Assembly (NCBI GenBank): GCA_947167515.1
Contig: CAMVIM010000001.1
Span: 62,001-126,000, forward strand
Length of the DNA: 64,000 nt
From: an uncultured Prevotellaceae bacterium
Lineage (GTDB): Bacteria > Bacteroidota > Bacteroidia > Bacteroidales > Bacteroidaceae
Direction: 5' to 3'
Position numbers and translations under genes: made by a program. Below the pieces are notes generated by a model that made no database searches, was not told the origin of the DNA, and worked only from the letters and a program-made list of their open reading frames with translations. Of the stretch, positions 24,555 through 34,100 are shown one piece after another (the stretch's first letter is position 1; the number at the start of each line of letters is the position of its first letter).

Positions 24555-24575
24555 AGTTTGTATTCCCCACTATTG

Positions 24576-24608
24576 AAGCCTCATTCCGGACCGGAATGGG
24601 GCTTTTTT
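24576..24608 (+). terminator. Intrinsic terminator of 5'-nucleotidase gene
   Basis: gcctcattccgg pairs with ccggaatggggc with one G-U pair, followed by six Ts. Confidence 0.85.
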
Positions 24609-24637
24609 GACGAGAAAGCGTTTTTTCTTTCCAAATG

Positions 24638-24669
24638 TTTGGATGGAGTGCTTTTTATCTCTATATTTG
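24638..24669 (+). promoter_or_regulatory. Promoter of zinc-ribbon/giant protein A operon
   Basis: TTTG (24638-24641) and TATATTTG (24662-24669), spacing 20 bp, leaving a 72-nt leader. Confidence 0.75.
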
Positions 24670-24741
24670 TGCCGTTTTCCTAACTTAGGCTGAAGAGCCG
24701 ATACCAAAGCAATCTTAATAACCTGAAAATCGTAGAGACTT

Positions 24742-25722
24742 ATGCCTTATTGTAGTAAATGTGGACACAACATCCCTTCCAATGTACGGTTCTGCACCTC
24801 TTGTGGTGCCCCCGTGAATGGGAGTGATCAGAATAATCTGAATAATCAGAGTGCTCAAAGTACTCTGAATCCTCCTTCACCTGCGTCCCCACCACCACCT
24901 CCTCCTCCTTCTGCAGCTCCACCTCCTCCTCCCACACCGGGTAGTCAGCCAGGGTCGTACCGTGTGCAGATGATGCGCTACAAGGAGGCTTCGCAGCCAC
25001 CTCGGTACAGCACGACTCCACCGCCTTCGTATGTGCAGCAACAGCAGGCGCAAAGGAGACAGAGTGCGCCGAGGCGCAGCGGCAGTTCTTTTGGTGGCTG
25101 TTTCCGACGCGGTTTTCACATTCTCACGGCAGCCATCGCCATGATTGCCTCGCTGTCGTGGGGCATCAGGTCTGCTTTCCCCAATTTCAATCTGAACTTT
25201 TTCCAAGGGGGCATCCCTGGCATCTTCAGCAGTTGCAGTGGCGGCAAGCATGAGGGTGGGGGAGTGTTGAGCAGCAGCAAAAACAGTTTTGAGGGTACGC
25301 TGTTGGGTAAGGAAGGCTATGAGCGTGCCATCGACGATGCGGTGGCACTGGATATTCTGACGGAGATGGGTGTTGCCGACAAGATGACGGGCGTTGACCA
25401 CACGCTGGCTTTCGGCACCTATAAAATTGCTTATTCTGCACAAAAGATGGACATGGAGGGACACACCGTTGCCTTCCGCTTCGACCCACCCACGAGCGAC
25501 GATAAGCGCATTCTGGCTGACTTCGTCATGCTGGGCGACGGCAAGGAGCGGATGACGGGCGTGGTGGGCTATGGTGGAAGCACTCTCTTCATCATTTACA
25601 AGGACTTGGAAGATGTTGGCACGAAGAGAAAACCTGACATAGTGGTGTGTGCCAATGCTGACGGTAAGTCGTTCTCGGTCTATGATAAGGGCGAGGAGAT
25701 GCTGAGAATGGAACTGGAGTAG
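24742..25722 (+). CDS. Zinc-ribbon, proline-rich membrane protein (copy 1)
   Basis: A 326-aa protein starting MPYCSKCGHNIPSNVRFCTSCG, a two-CxxC zinc ribbon. A Pro-rich linker (runs of PPPPPP, about residues 48-75) follows, then a Gln/Arg-rich stretch and a hydrophobic segment (FHILTAAIAMIASLSWGI, about 128-146). A C-terminal domain (about 190-326) has mixed alpha/beta character and no family I recognise. It is the first gene of a two-gene unit with giant protein A, 26 bp upstream of it. Two other proteins here (29747-30241 and 43357-44211) share the zinc ribbon plus Pro-rich plus membrane layout. Function unknown. Confidence 0.85.
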   Translation: MPYCSKCGHNIPSNVRFCTSCGAPVNGSDQNNLNNQSAQSTLNPPSPASPPPPPPPSAAPPPPPTPGSQPGSYRVQMMRYKEASQPPRYSTTPPPSYVQQQQAQRRQSAPRRSGSSFGGCFRRGFHILTAAIAMIASLSWGIRSAFPNFNLNFFQGGIPGIFSSCSGGKHEGGGVLSSSKNSFEGTLLGKEGYERAIDDAVALDILTEMGVADKMTGVDHTLAFGTYKIAYSAQKMDMEGHTVAFRFDPPTSDDKRILADFVMLGDGKERMTGVVGYGGSTLFIIYKDLEDVGTKRKPDIVVCANADGKSFSVYDKGEEMLRMELE

Positions 25723-25748
25723 TGTCTAAGAAATAAAACAGAAGAAGG

Positions 25749-28700
25749 ATGGTTAGGCGTTTATTATATAAGGTTATAGCGATGGCTGTTGCCGTGTTGT
25801 GTGCGTCAGTGTTGCCCATGGCGGCGCAGGAGGCATACGGCAGCACAGGGCCTTTCAGTAAGGAGTTTACGCATCAGTATCTGGATGGAGCAACCTACAG
25901 GAGCAGGTTCACCATCGAAGGAGCGGTAGGCATTCAGCCCGATGCACAGGGCGTGAGTGAAGACCATGCCTATCTGGTGGGCTATGCCGATCCCAATGGC
26001 ACCATCACCGTGACGATGGAGTGGATAGAGTGTACCGACCCTTCGGACGACCTGCAATGGAAGCAGGTGGATGTGTGGATGGGCAACCGCTACACGAATG
26101 GTGACGCCATGCGCGATGATGATAACCAGCAGTTCACCAAGACGATACAGACTCATGACAACGGACTCAATAAGGTGGTCTATACCTTCAAGTGTGCCGA
26201 CTACCTGCAGGCCGACCCCAAGGCTCCGTCACCCATGCTGGTGGTCAATGCCGCCACCACGGTGCAGGTGGGTGGATCGGTGTCAGAAGTCGTGGTCTAT
26301 CTCAAACTGATTCTTGACGAAGATGCCGCAGCGGGTGGCAATGGTCTGCATGTGAAGGAAGACCATGAAGCCTCTGAAGAGAAAGGCTCGAAAAAGTACC
26401 TCATTCCGGGTGTTGTAGGTAGCGTACTCATTGGCGGAGGCGCGGCTGCGGCTGCCTTGGCTGGCAGAAAACCCGAGGACGAGGGTGAAGGCGGTGAGGA
26501 AGGTGAGGAAGGTGAAGAACAGGATGAGGAACCCGATTGGCTGGAGATGGAGATATATAAGGACTTCGGTGACACGCTCATTGTTGGCGATGGTGCCGAG
26601 ATGGTGAGTGCATGCATCATTCGCCACTCAGCCGACGGCAGGTCGGAGTGGGTGGATGAAGCCTTGACGCAGCGCATCCAAATTAGTTCTGTCGATAACT
26701 ACCTCTACGTGGAAGAGCATGGCATGGTGAATGGTTGGAAAACTGCCTACGTGGCTGCTCCAGAGTGTGAAGCAGGGCAACCGCCAGAAGAAGGCATTGT
26801 GCAGTTCATGATAGCATCGGCAGAAGCCAGCTACACCAACCGCCTTCATTTCAAGGTGATGAAGCCCGAAGTGAAGTTCGGTCAAGAGAACCTCACCCTG
26901 CCTGCCTATTATGAGAAGCAGGTGGAATTGCCTTTCGATGTCATTGGCATCAACGACGGCACAGCCATTCTCAAAGCCACGATTCTGGACGACACCAACC
27001 AGGAGACACAGAACTACAGCATCGAGGCAGCATGGAACGAAAAGAAACAACGATACTTCGCCACCATCCGCGACCTGGTGCTCGACCCGAACACGGACAT
27101 AGGCATTGCCGGCAACTACGTCGAATACTCCCTCAGGATAGAGGCGCGCAACAAGACAGGACTAGTCCTCGAGGGCAGTCTGCCGCTCTACCGCTATTAT
27201 ATGGGTCTGGTCATGCGTATGCGGAGCGATGTGCACTGCTATCTGGAAGAGTATAATCCCATGCACCACCAACCGACCTACAAGAAGCAGATGCCTGATG
27301 GCAAGTGGTATGTACCAGCCGAGCAGGACTGCTACCTGAAACTCTATGGCTACGACGAAAAGCAGAACGGACTCTACGTCATCGACCCAGAACCTGTGGA
27401 CGTGAAGTGGAAGGTGGTGAACAGAGACAATGTGCTCAGAGAACTCATCGGCAACGAGACCATGCAGATGGGCTTGGATACGGCCTTGTCGGCTGCAGGA
27501 ATGGGACCCATCGGCTCACTGGTGTCGCAGGCTCACTCGTCAGTGCTCAACGAGCAGAAAGCAGCACAGGAGAGAGTCTTGGAGTTCCAGAAGCAAATAG
27601 ATGGCCTTGGCCTCTCGTTCGAGGCAAGGTGGCAGACGACGGGCGAAGGCCGCATCTACTATGTGCTGAGGAGTGTGAAGAGTGTGCTCAATGCGCCTAA
27701 CCGTTTCGATGCCGAGATGGAAGTCACGGCACGCTATAAGGGAAAACTCTATACTTTCACCCGTGTCGTCCACCTGCTTTCGCAGCCTCGGCGTGATTTT
27801 GCGTCTATGTCGGCGTATAAGGCCGCGCTCGATCGGGATAACGAGATACAGGAGGGCTTGTGGACAATAGAAACAGGCATACAAGCCGCTGGACTCAACG
27901 ACAAACTGGCTCCACTGCTCTACTTCATCCGCTTGCAGGAAGACTTCTACGATGCGGCCTACGGCTACGACGCGCGCAACATCAAGGCCATACAGGACTG
28001 CTATCTGCACGCTATGCAGCGAGAGGCAGACGAGGCTGCTGTGGAGGCGAAGGAAGCAACGGCTGCCGACAACCTGAAGTGGTACACCATGGACTGGTGG
28101 CTGCAGCGGTCATACGAGGGGCACAGCCTCTTGGAGAACATGCACTGGGCGAAACGTATTGGCTTTGCAGTCGCTTCCTTTGGCTTCTCGGAGATTGTGT
28201 TCAATGTACCCGTTGCCATGAAGAATTATGTTGATAAAGGTGGAGAGAGCCGTATGGGTGCCTTCATTGTGGGTGCCCAGGTTGCAGTGGAGGCCTACCT
28301 CGTCGAGGCGGCAGTCACGATTGGCATCGGAGCCATCGGAGCGGTCGGCGCACGTGGTCTCAAGGGACTCGGTGCAGCCAAGGCTGGTGCCAAGTCTGCT
28401 CTGAAGGCAGCAACAAGAGAATCGCTGAAGTCAGGTGGTAAAGTGGCTGGACAGGCCATGAAGAACACCTGCCATGAACTCTTCGACAACTTGCTGACTG
28501 AAAGTTGGACAGGTCTGAAAACATGGGGGAAAAGCCAAATCTCATGGCAGGTGGGAGCCGCCGAGAAAGCCATTGCGAGCAGAGCCAAGGCACTGCTCAA
28601 CAGTGCGAAAGGTGCGGCCAAAGGCAGTAAGTACGCTGCTGTCGAAGCCTACGCCAAACGGCAAGCCATCGAGAACATCGAGAACCTGCAGACCATGATG

Positions 28701-29723
28701 GAACTGTGTCGATGGAATCCTACATCGGAGAACTACATGCTGCGCAACAAGCTCATCCTGCAGTGTCAGGCCGACAAGCAGACCATGATGCTGCTGAAGA
28801 CCCCGCAACTGCTGAAGGGCGAGAGTAAACTGCTCTATGGTGTCGATTTCAATGCCACGAGGCAGGAATTCAACGGTATGCTCCGCATCATCTACGATGC
28901 CACCGACCGACGCGTCATCTCTCGTCTGGCTCAAGAAGAAGGTATCGCTCCCGAACTGATTCAGGTGCTCGGTGCCACTTCGTCGAGTGGTGATGACTTG
29001 GCCAAGGGACTCACCATCACTTTCGACCGCGATGTCACTTACTACTACGTGAAGGGGGACAAGACTTACTATTTCAATCAGGAATATGTGGAGAAACTCT
29101 ATGCCAAGTACTTCCGTGAGTCGGTCAACACCAGCACGATGGGAGGTACAGGAATGAAAGGCTTTGACCCCAGCAAACTCACTCCGGAGGCTCTGAAGAA
29201 ACTGGAGGAACTCGAAGCCAAGCAAGCCTCCATCGCTTCGAGGATGGCAGACCAGACCGTGATTGAGGATGTGCTTCGCCACTTCGAGAGTTATGGCGAT
29301 GATTTGCCACGCATGATCAACAAGGATCTCTATGGCGAAGCACTGAAGAACCCAGCCAAGGTGGCAGAGGCGGTGCTGCATAAGGGCATGAGCCGCTTCA
29401 ACTTTGCCGATGACCTGTGGCGTCAAGGCGAAATGGCAGGTGGCATCGTGAAGAAGCAGTTGCTGCAAGGCCAGGCCGTCAGCGAGATGATGGAGGGATG
29501 CCGACAGATGAAAAAGGTGTTCAAAATCCTCAAGGATCGCGATGCCGTGCGCAACACCATCACCAAGATTCCCGACGACCTGAAGCTGGCCATTGATGTC
29601 ATTGAGAATCTTGATGGAGTCACCACTACGCTGAGCCAAGCCGAAGTGGCTATGTCGAAGGCGGGCTTCACCTTCCAGTTACTTGCTCATAGAGTTAGCG
29701 AACTTGTTTATCTGGTCGGATAG
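25749..29723 (+). CDS. Giant secreted/membrane protein A (uncharacterised)
   Basis: A 1324-aa protein. Signal peptide (about residues 1-26); a unique N-domain (27-200); a glycine-rich hydrophobic helix (about 218-240) followed by an acidic EGEEGEE stretch; then about 300 residues of beta-rich, immunoglobulin-like sequence (FGQENLTLPAYYEK, LPLYRYYMGLV). Next come a helical part with an Ala/Gly-rich segment (about 840-900) and a C-terminal region (about 980-1324) that is best conserved in the paralogue at 31145-34801. It contains GATSSSG followed by FDRDVTYYY, with the DRD motif at 1093-1095. I assign no family; the spaced G-S/S then D-x-D residues faintly recall nucleotidyltransferases, unproven. 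The 3' end converges with the next gene at 23 bp. Confidence 0.8.
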   Translation: MVRRLLYKVIAMAVAVLCASVLPMAAQEAYGSTGPFSKEFTHQYLDGATYRSRFTIEGAVGIQPDAQGVSEDHAYLVGYADPNGTITVTMEWIECTDPSDDLQWKQVDVWMGNRYTNGDAMRDDDNQQFTKTIQTHDNGLNKVVYTFKCADYLQADPKAPSPMLVVNAATTVQVGGSVSEVVVYLKLILDEDAAAGGNGLHVKEDHEASEEKGSKKYLIPGVVGSVLIGGGAAAAALAGRKPEDEGEGGEEGEEGEEQDEEPDWLEMEIYKDFGDTLIVGDGAEMVSACIIRHSADGRSEWVDEALTQRIQISSVDNYLYVEEHGMVNGWKTAYVAAPECEAGQPPEEGIVQFMIASAEASYTNRLHFKVMKPEVKFGQENLTLPAYYEKQVELPFDVIGINDGTAILKATILDDTNQETQNYSIEAAWNEKKQRYFATIRDLVLDPNTDIGIAGNYVEYSLRIEARNKTGLVLEGSLPLYRYYMGLVMRMRSDVHCYLEEYNPMHHQPTYKKQMPDGKWYVPAEQDCYLKLYGYDEKQNGLYVIDPEPVDVKWKVVNRDNVLRELIGNETMQMGLDTALSAAGMGPIGSLVSQAHSSVLNEQKAAQERVLEFQKQIDGLGLSFEARWQTTGEGRIYYVLRSVKSVLNAPNRFDAEMEVTARYKGKLYTFTRVVHLLSQPRRDFASMSAYKAALDRDNEIQEGLWTIETGIQAAGLNDKLAPLLYFIRLQEDFYDAAYGYDARNIKAIQDCYLHAMQREADEAAVEAKEATAADNLKWYTMDWWLQRSYEGHSLLENMHWAKRIGFAVASFGFSEIVFNVPVAMKNYVDKGGESRMGAFIVGAQVAVEAYLVEAAVTIGIGAIGAVGARGLKGLGAAKAGAKSALKAATRESLKSGGKVAGQAMKNTCHELFDNLLTESWTGLKTWGKSQISWQVGAAEKAIASRAKALLNSAKGAAKGSKYAAVEAYAKRQAIENIENLQTMMELCRWNPTSENYMLRNKLILQCQADKQTMMLLKTPQLLKGESKLLYGVDFNATRQEFNGMLRIIYDATDRRVISRLAQEEGIAPELIQVLGATSSSGDDLAKGLTITFDRDVTYYYVKGDKTYYFNQEYVEKLYAKYFRESVNTSTMGGTGMKGFDPSKLTPEALKKLEELEAKQASIASRMADQTVIEDVLRHFESYGDDLPRMINKDLYGEALKNPAKVAEAVLHKGMSRFNFADDLWRQGEMAGGIVKKQLLQGQAVSEMMEGCRQMKKVFKILKDRDAVRNTITKIPDDLKLAIDVIENLDGVTTTLSQAEVAMSKAGFTFQLLAHRVSELVYLVG

Positions 29724-29746
29724 GACGAAGATGCGGAGGGTAACCC

Positions 29747-30241
29747 TTAACTGAAGAGTCTGCTGATGCAGTGGATGATGTAGGAGGCGATGGTGACCAT
29801 GGTGGTGAGCACTGGCAGGAGGAACCATGCGTAGGCAAGCTTGTGCTGTGGTGTGAAGAAGTTCTTCACCTTCGACACCAGTGAGGTGGAAGATGTAGGT
29901 AGGGTGGGTTGCCAAGTTGAGGCGACCCACTCGCCTTTTGTGTTACTTGCCATGATGTCGATGCCTCGTACCATTGACGTGGCTGCACTTGCTGCCTTCG
30001 CAACAGTCTTTGCCACAGGTGGTGGCGGTGGTGCCGTCTTTTGCACAGGTGGTGGCGGAGGCACAACAGCTGCTGGTGGAGCAGGAGGTCTCACTACTGC
30101 TTGAGGTGGTGGCGGAGGTGCCACTTTGGGCATAGGTGGTTGTGGTGGCGTTTCCATCACTACCGACACCTGCTGACCACAATAGGTGCAGAATTTTTGT
30201 CCTGCCGTGAGCGGTTTACCGCATTTTGTACAGAATGCCAT
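29747..30241 (-). CDS. Zinc-ribbon, proline-rich membrane protein (copy 2)
   Basis: A 164-aa protein starting MAFCTKCGKPLTAGQKFCTYCG (two CxxC knuckles). A long Pro/Val/Ala linker with several PPPPP blocks occupies about residues 35-80. One C-terminal membrane helix (FLLPVLTTMVTIASYIIHCI, about 140-160) lies near the end. The ribbon would be cytoplasmic if the tail anchors it. It is the last gene of the unit giant B - FGE-like lipoprotein - zinc ribbon, starting 21 bp after the lipoprotein gene. It lacks the C-terminal domain of copy 1. Confidence 0.82.
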   Translation of the reverse strand: MAFCTKCGKPLTAGQKFCTYCGQQVSVVMETPPQPPMPKVAPPPPPQAVVRPPAPPAAVVPPPPPVQKTAPPPPPVAKTVAKAASAATSMVRGIDIMASNTKGEWVASTWQPTLPTSSTSLVSKVKNFFTPQHKLAYAWFLLPVLTTMVTIASYIIHCISRLFS

Positions 30242-30262
30242 AGTATGTGGAGTTTTTAAGTT

Positions 30263-31087
30263 TTAATGCACTTCAAGGGCGAGGCGGAAACCTACAGTGT
30301 CGAAGCTTGCTTCCTCGTCTTCCCCTTCGCGGTATGACACACGGCATTCTTCCTCTTGGTTCAACCAACTGCCACCACGGACGATGCGCCAGGAAATGGG
30401 TGTGTCGGTGTAGTAGGCATCATCCCACTCGTCGCTCACCCATTCACTCACGTTGCCGCTCATGTCGTACAGACCCAGTTCGTTGGGTGCTTTGGTCTTC
30501 ACGTCACGACTGCCTTTGCCGCCTGTGTTCCCATAGTACCATGCTGCTTCGTCAATGTCGTTGCTGCCACTGTACAGATAACCTTTGGAACTGTTGCCGC
30601 CTCTGGCCGCAAACTCCCACTCCGCTTCGGTGGGCAGGCGGAAGGTGCATCCCGTTGCCTTGTTGAGTCTGTTGGTGAATTGCTGGCAGGCATACCAGTT
30701 CACAAAACACATGGGACGCTGACGGCCGATGTAATCCCTTTTGGCCCCCCCTTCAAATTCGGGCGGGTTCGTCTCAAAGTCCACTTTGCCCATCACAGCC
30801 TTCCATAGTTCCTGTGTTACCTCTGTCTCTCCCATGTAGAAGGTCTCGACACTATCACCTTCCACACGAATCATCGTGAACGGAATGCCGTTGATGGTGA
30901 ATGTCAGCTGAGACTCAGCCATGTCTTCTGGCATCGTCACTTCTGCCGTCGCCGCCCACAAAGAGTCCTGCTCTTCTGTGTTTTCTTCCGTCTCAGGTTT
31001 GTTGGGACCACAACCCATCAGGGCTGTCGCCATCATGATAGTGCCTATAGTCAATAGGTAACTAATGAAGATTCGTTCTGTTTTCAT
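30263..31087 (-). CDS. Formylglycine-generating-enzyme-fold (SUMF1-like) lipoprotein
   Basis: A 274-aa protein with a lipoprotein signal (lipobox ALMGC, Cys26), an acidic linker and an FGE/sulfatase-modifying fold from about residue 65. Typical blocks are ETEVTQELWKAVMG, RPMCFVNWYACQQFTNRL, FRLPTEAEWEFAARGG, LGLYDMSGNVSEWVSDEW, WRIVRGGSWL and VGFRLALE. The paired active-site cysteines of true FGE are not evident, and no sulfatase is nearby. A ligand-binding or structural role, as in many Bacteroidetes SUMF1-domain lipoproteins, is more likely. It lies between giant protein B and zinc-ribbon copy 2. Confidence 0.88.
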   Translation of the reverse strand: MKTERIFISYLLTIGTIMMATALMGCGPNKPETEENTEEQDSLWAATAEVTMPEDMAESQLTFTINGIPFTMIRVEGDSVETFYMGETEVTQELWKAVMGKVDFETNPPEFEGGAKRDYIGRQRPMCFVNWYACQQFTNRLNKATGCTFRLPTEAEWEFAARGGNSSKGYLYSGSNDIDEAAWYYGNTGGKGSRDVKTKAPNELGLYDMSGNVSEWVSDEWDDAYYTDTPISWRIVRGGSWLNQEEECRVSYREGEDEEASFDTVGFRLALEVH

Positions 31088-31144
31088 GTGCTATTGATGA
31101 TTTAATGTGAATTCGATCATGGGGAACTTGTCTGGATTTCCTGA

Positions 31145-34100
31145 CTATCCGATGGCTCTAACCACGTCGCCCATCTCCTCTGCCACCATGTCGCGAGTGT
31201 AGCCGAGGGCGGCGAGGGCGGTGTCGATTTGCCCGAGGGTGGTGGTGCCCTTTTCGGCGGTGCGCATCACCTCGATGGCGGCACGGAGGTTGTCAGAGAT
31301 GCGTGATGCTCCGTTGATGTCGATGCGGGCGATGTCGCGCGAGTCAACGAAGTTGTCGAACACCTTCACTTGCTGGCGGCACCCCTCCAGCATCTCGCCG
31401 ATGGCATCGCTCTGCTTGGCCAGCTTCTCGACGGGGTCAGTGAGCAGTTCTGCCTCCTTCAGCAAAGCCTCGCCACGGGCAAAACGCTCCTTTCCCTTGA
31501 AGGTGACGGCGTCGCCCACCTTGTTGGGATTGACCAATGCCTCCTTGTGCAGCTTCGGGTCGAGGGCGCGTTGCAAGTCCTCCCCATAACTTTCGGAGTG
31601 ATGGAGCACGTCCTGCACGTTTGTCTGGTCCATCTTGGTGCCGTACTTGCTGGCAAGCGTATCTTCCATCTTCTGATATTTGTTGATGTCGACACCTTCC
31701 TTAGAGAGTTTGTTGAGGTCTGAGGTACTTGTCTTCTTGATGCCCGTCGCCTTCTCCTGGAAAGCATCCCTGTACAACTTCTCGATGTGCTCCTGGTCAT
31801 TGATGGCAACCCATTCCCCTTGAGCGTTCTTGCGATAGTAGGTGATGTCACGGTCGTAGGTGATGGTTTGTCCGCTCTTCAGCTTCGCCTTGCTTGAAGA
31901 AGAGGCGTTGCCCACTTTGATTTCACCGCCATATTCAGCTTGCAACCTGCTCAGCACCGCATCGTCCGTGTCTTTGTAGATTTTCTCCATCGTGTTGTTG
32001 AACTCCTTGCGTACAGACGTGAACTCGTCGTCTGCATTCTTGAGCAGATACATCGTCTGCTTGTCACTCTGACATTTCAGAATGAGGTCTTTCTTGAGTT
32101 TGAGGTTTTCGGGCGATGGATTCAGTTCGCAGAGTTCGCACACAGCCTGCAGATCATCCATGTTCTGCTTGGCACGTGCCTTGCCGAAGCTGACGGCATC
32201 GTCGAGGCTTTCGCCCTTGAGTCCCTTGGTGTGTTTGCCCGAACGTGCGAGCACATTATCAGCATTAGCGGCAGCCCGTTTACTTGCATTCTTGCTGTTG
32301 TTGGCAGCCCGTTTCAAGATACCTCCCTTCGAACTGGTGCTGAACGGATTCTTGATGTCATCGACCATCTCACCCATGGCTTTCTTCATGTTCTCAGGGG
32401 TGAGACCAGCCTCCTTCGCTGCCTTGCCCAGTTTCTCCATGCCCTTGTTCATCAATTTCTCGGTGATGTACTCGCGCACAGCCACTTTCGCACCCACGCA
32501 GAAACCGCCCCAAACGCTGTCGCCGCCCTTATCGACATACTCCTTCATGTTGTCCACAATCTCCACAGCCGTGAACACCACGTCGGAACAGCCTAACGTG
32601 CACACGCCCACGAAGAGTCGGGTCAGGAAGCCCATTTCCTCGTTCGTCTTCTTAGCAGTCTCGAACCAAGCCATACAGAACATCTTGAAGTCGTCGGCCA
32701 GCGTGAGCGGTTTGGGTGGTTCGGCATTGGCACCCATCTTTCGTCCAGTCATCACGTCGGTGTAAGTGGTGACGATGGTCTTGATGGTCTTGGGGTCATA
32801 GCCGTAGTCGGGATGATAGCCATCGCGCACCATGTTGATGTACTTGAGCAACGGGAAGAGATTGTTGACTAGATGGTGCCTGTAGATTTCTGACTCAATG
32901 TGGTTCAGTCGCTCAGTGATGCGCTCATCCTCCTTCACGGCAAGGTTCCAGCTGCGGTTGTCGTCGAACTGGCGTACGGGCTGTGAACAGAGCCGCACGG
33001 CTTGTTCGCAGGTTACCTTTTCGCCCTTGTGCATCACACCCACCTTGATGATGGCACCGATACGGTTGGGCGCATCGAGTACAGCACGGCAGCAGCGCAG
33101 CAGGGCGAATGTGCCCTGTGAGTTTTTATCCTCGCTGATAGTGCCGGCACCACCTTTTACATCGAGCTGGATGGCGAGTTTGTCCACCATCTCCTGTTTG
33201 CCCTCGTCTTGTGCCTTGATGCTGAACTCGCAGGGTACGGGGCAGATGACCAGGATCTTGTGCTTCTCCTCGTCGTAGTCGTAGAGTCTCATGTGCGTCT
33301 TCGTCTCGGCTGGCACATACTGTTTGCCATCGTTCTGTGTGGCGACGAAGCGGTCGGAGAAGTGGTTCATAGGTTTGTACTCCTCGATGAAGCACTTCAC
33401 GTCCTTTGCATCGAAGATCAAGCCCATGTAATAGCGGAAAATGGGCAGGTTGCCCTCGATGGGTTTTCCTCCTTTGTGCTGTCCCTTGATGCGGAGCGTG
33501 TAGCTCAGGTACTTGCCTGGCACACCTTTGTCCTTTGTCTCGTCCAGCACACAGTCGTGGATGATGGCGTAGTAGAGTTGCTCCTTCTCGTTCCATTCCA
33601 CCTGTAGGTCGTAGTTCTTAGTCGGGTTGCCGGCCGAGTCGAGGATGCTTGCCTCGATGTCCTTTTGACTGTCATCCATGCCCAACACTACGAAAGGCAG
33701 ACGCACTTCCTTCTCATAGTGGGCGGGCAGGGTGAGGTTATCCTGTCCGAAGAGTACCTCGCCAGCATCCACCTTAAAGTGGAGGCGGTTGGTGTAGGAG
33801 CCTCCTTCGTTGCCCATGCGGAAAACCACAATGCCCTCGTCGGGTGGTGTGTCGGTGTCAGGAGCTTCAATCCACGCTGTGCGCCAGTCGTGATACATGC
33901 CCCCATCCTTCACCTGCATGTACTGGTCGCCTGGCGTGATTTGGATGAGGCTGGTCATGGCAACATCGGTCATTTCGCCTCCTTTTTTGGGTTTTCGTAC
34001 AATCTTGGCAAACACCTGTCTGGGGGCATCGCCAGCCATAAGAGTGTTGCCAAACGCTTTGTAGATGTGCATCTCGCGAGGGTCGGGATGCTTCGGGTCT

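Noticed and set aside
28542-29639. 365-aa antisense frame opposite giant protein A
   Set aside because: Although A is uncharacterised, its paralogue B shares the sense-strand protein motifs, so the sense frame is the real one.
30263-31087. True formylglycine-generating enzyme for sulfatases
   Set aside because: The paired active-site cysteines are not evident and no sulfatase lies in the window; kept as FGE-fold lipoprotein only.
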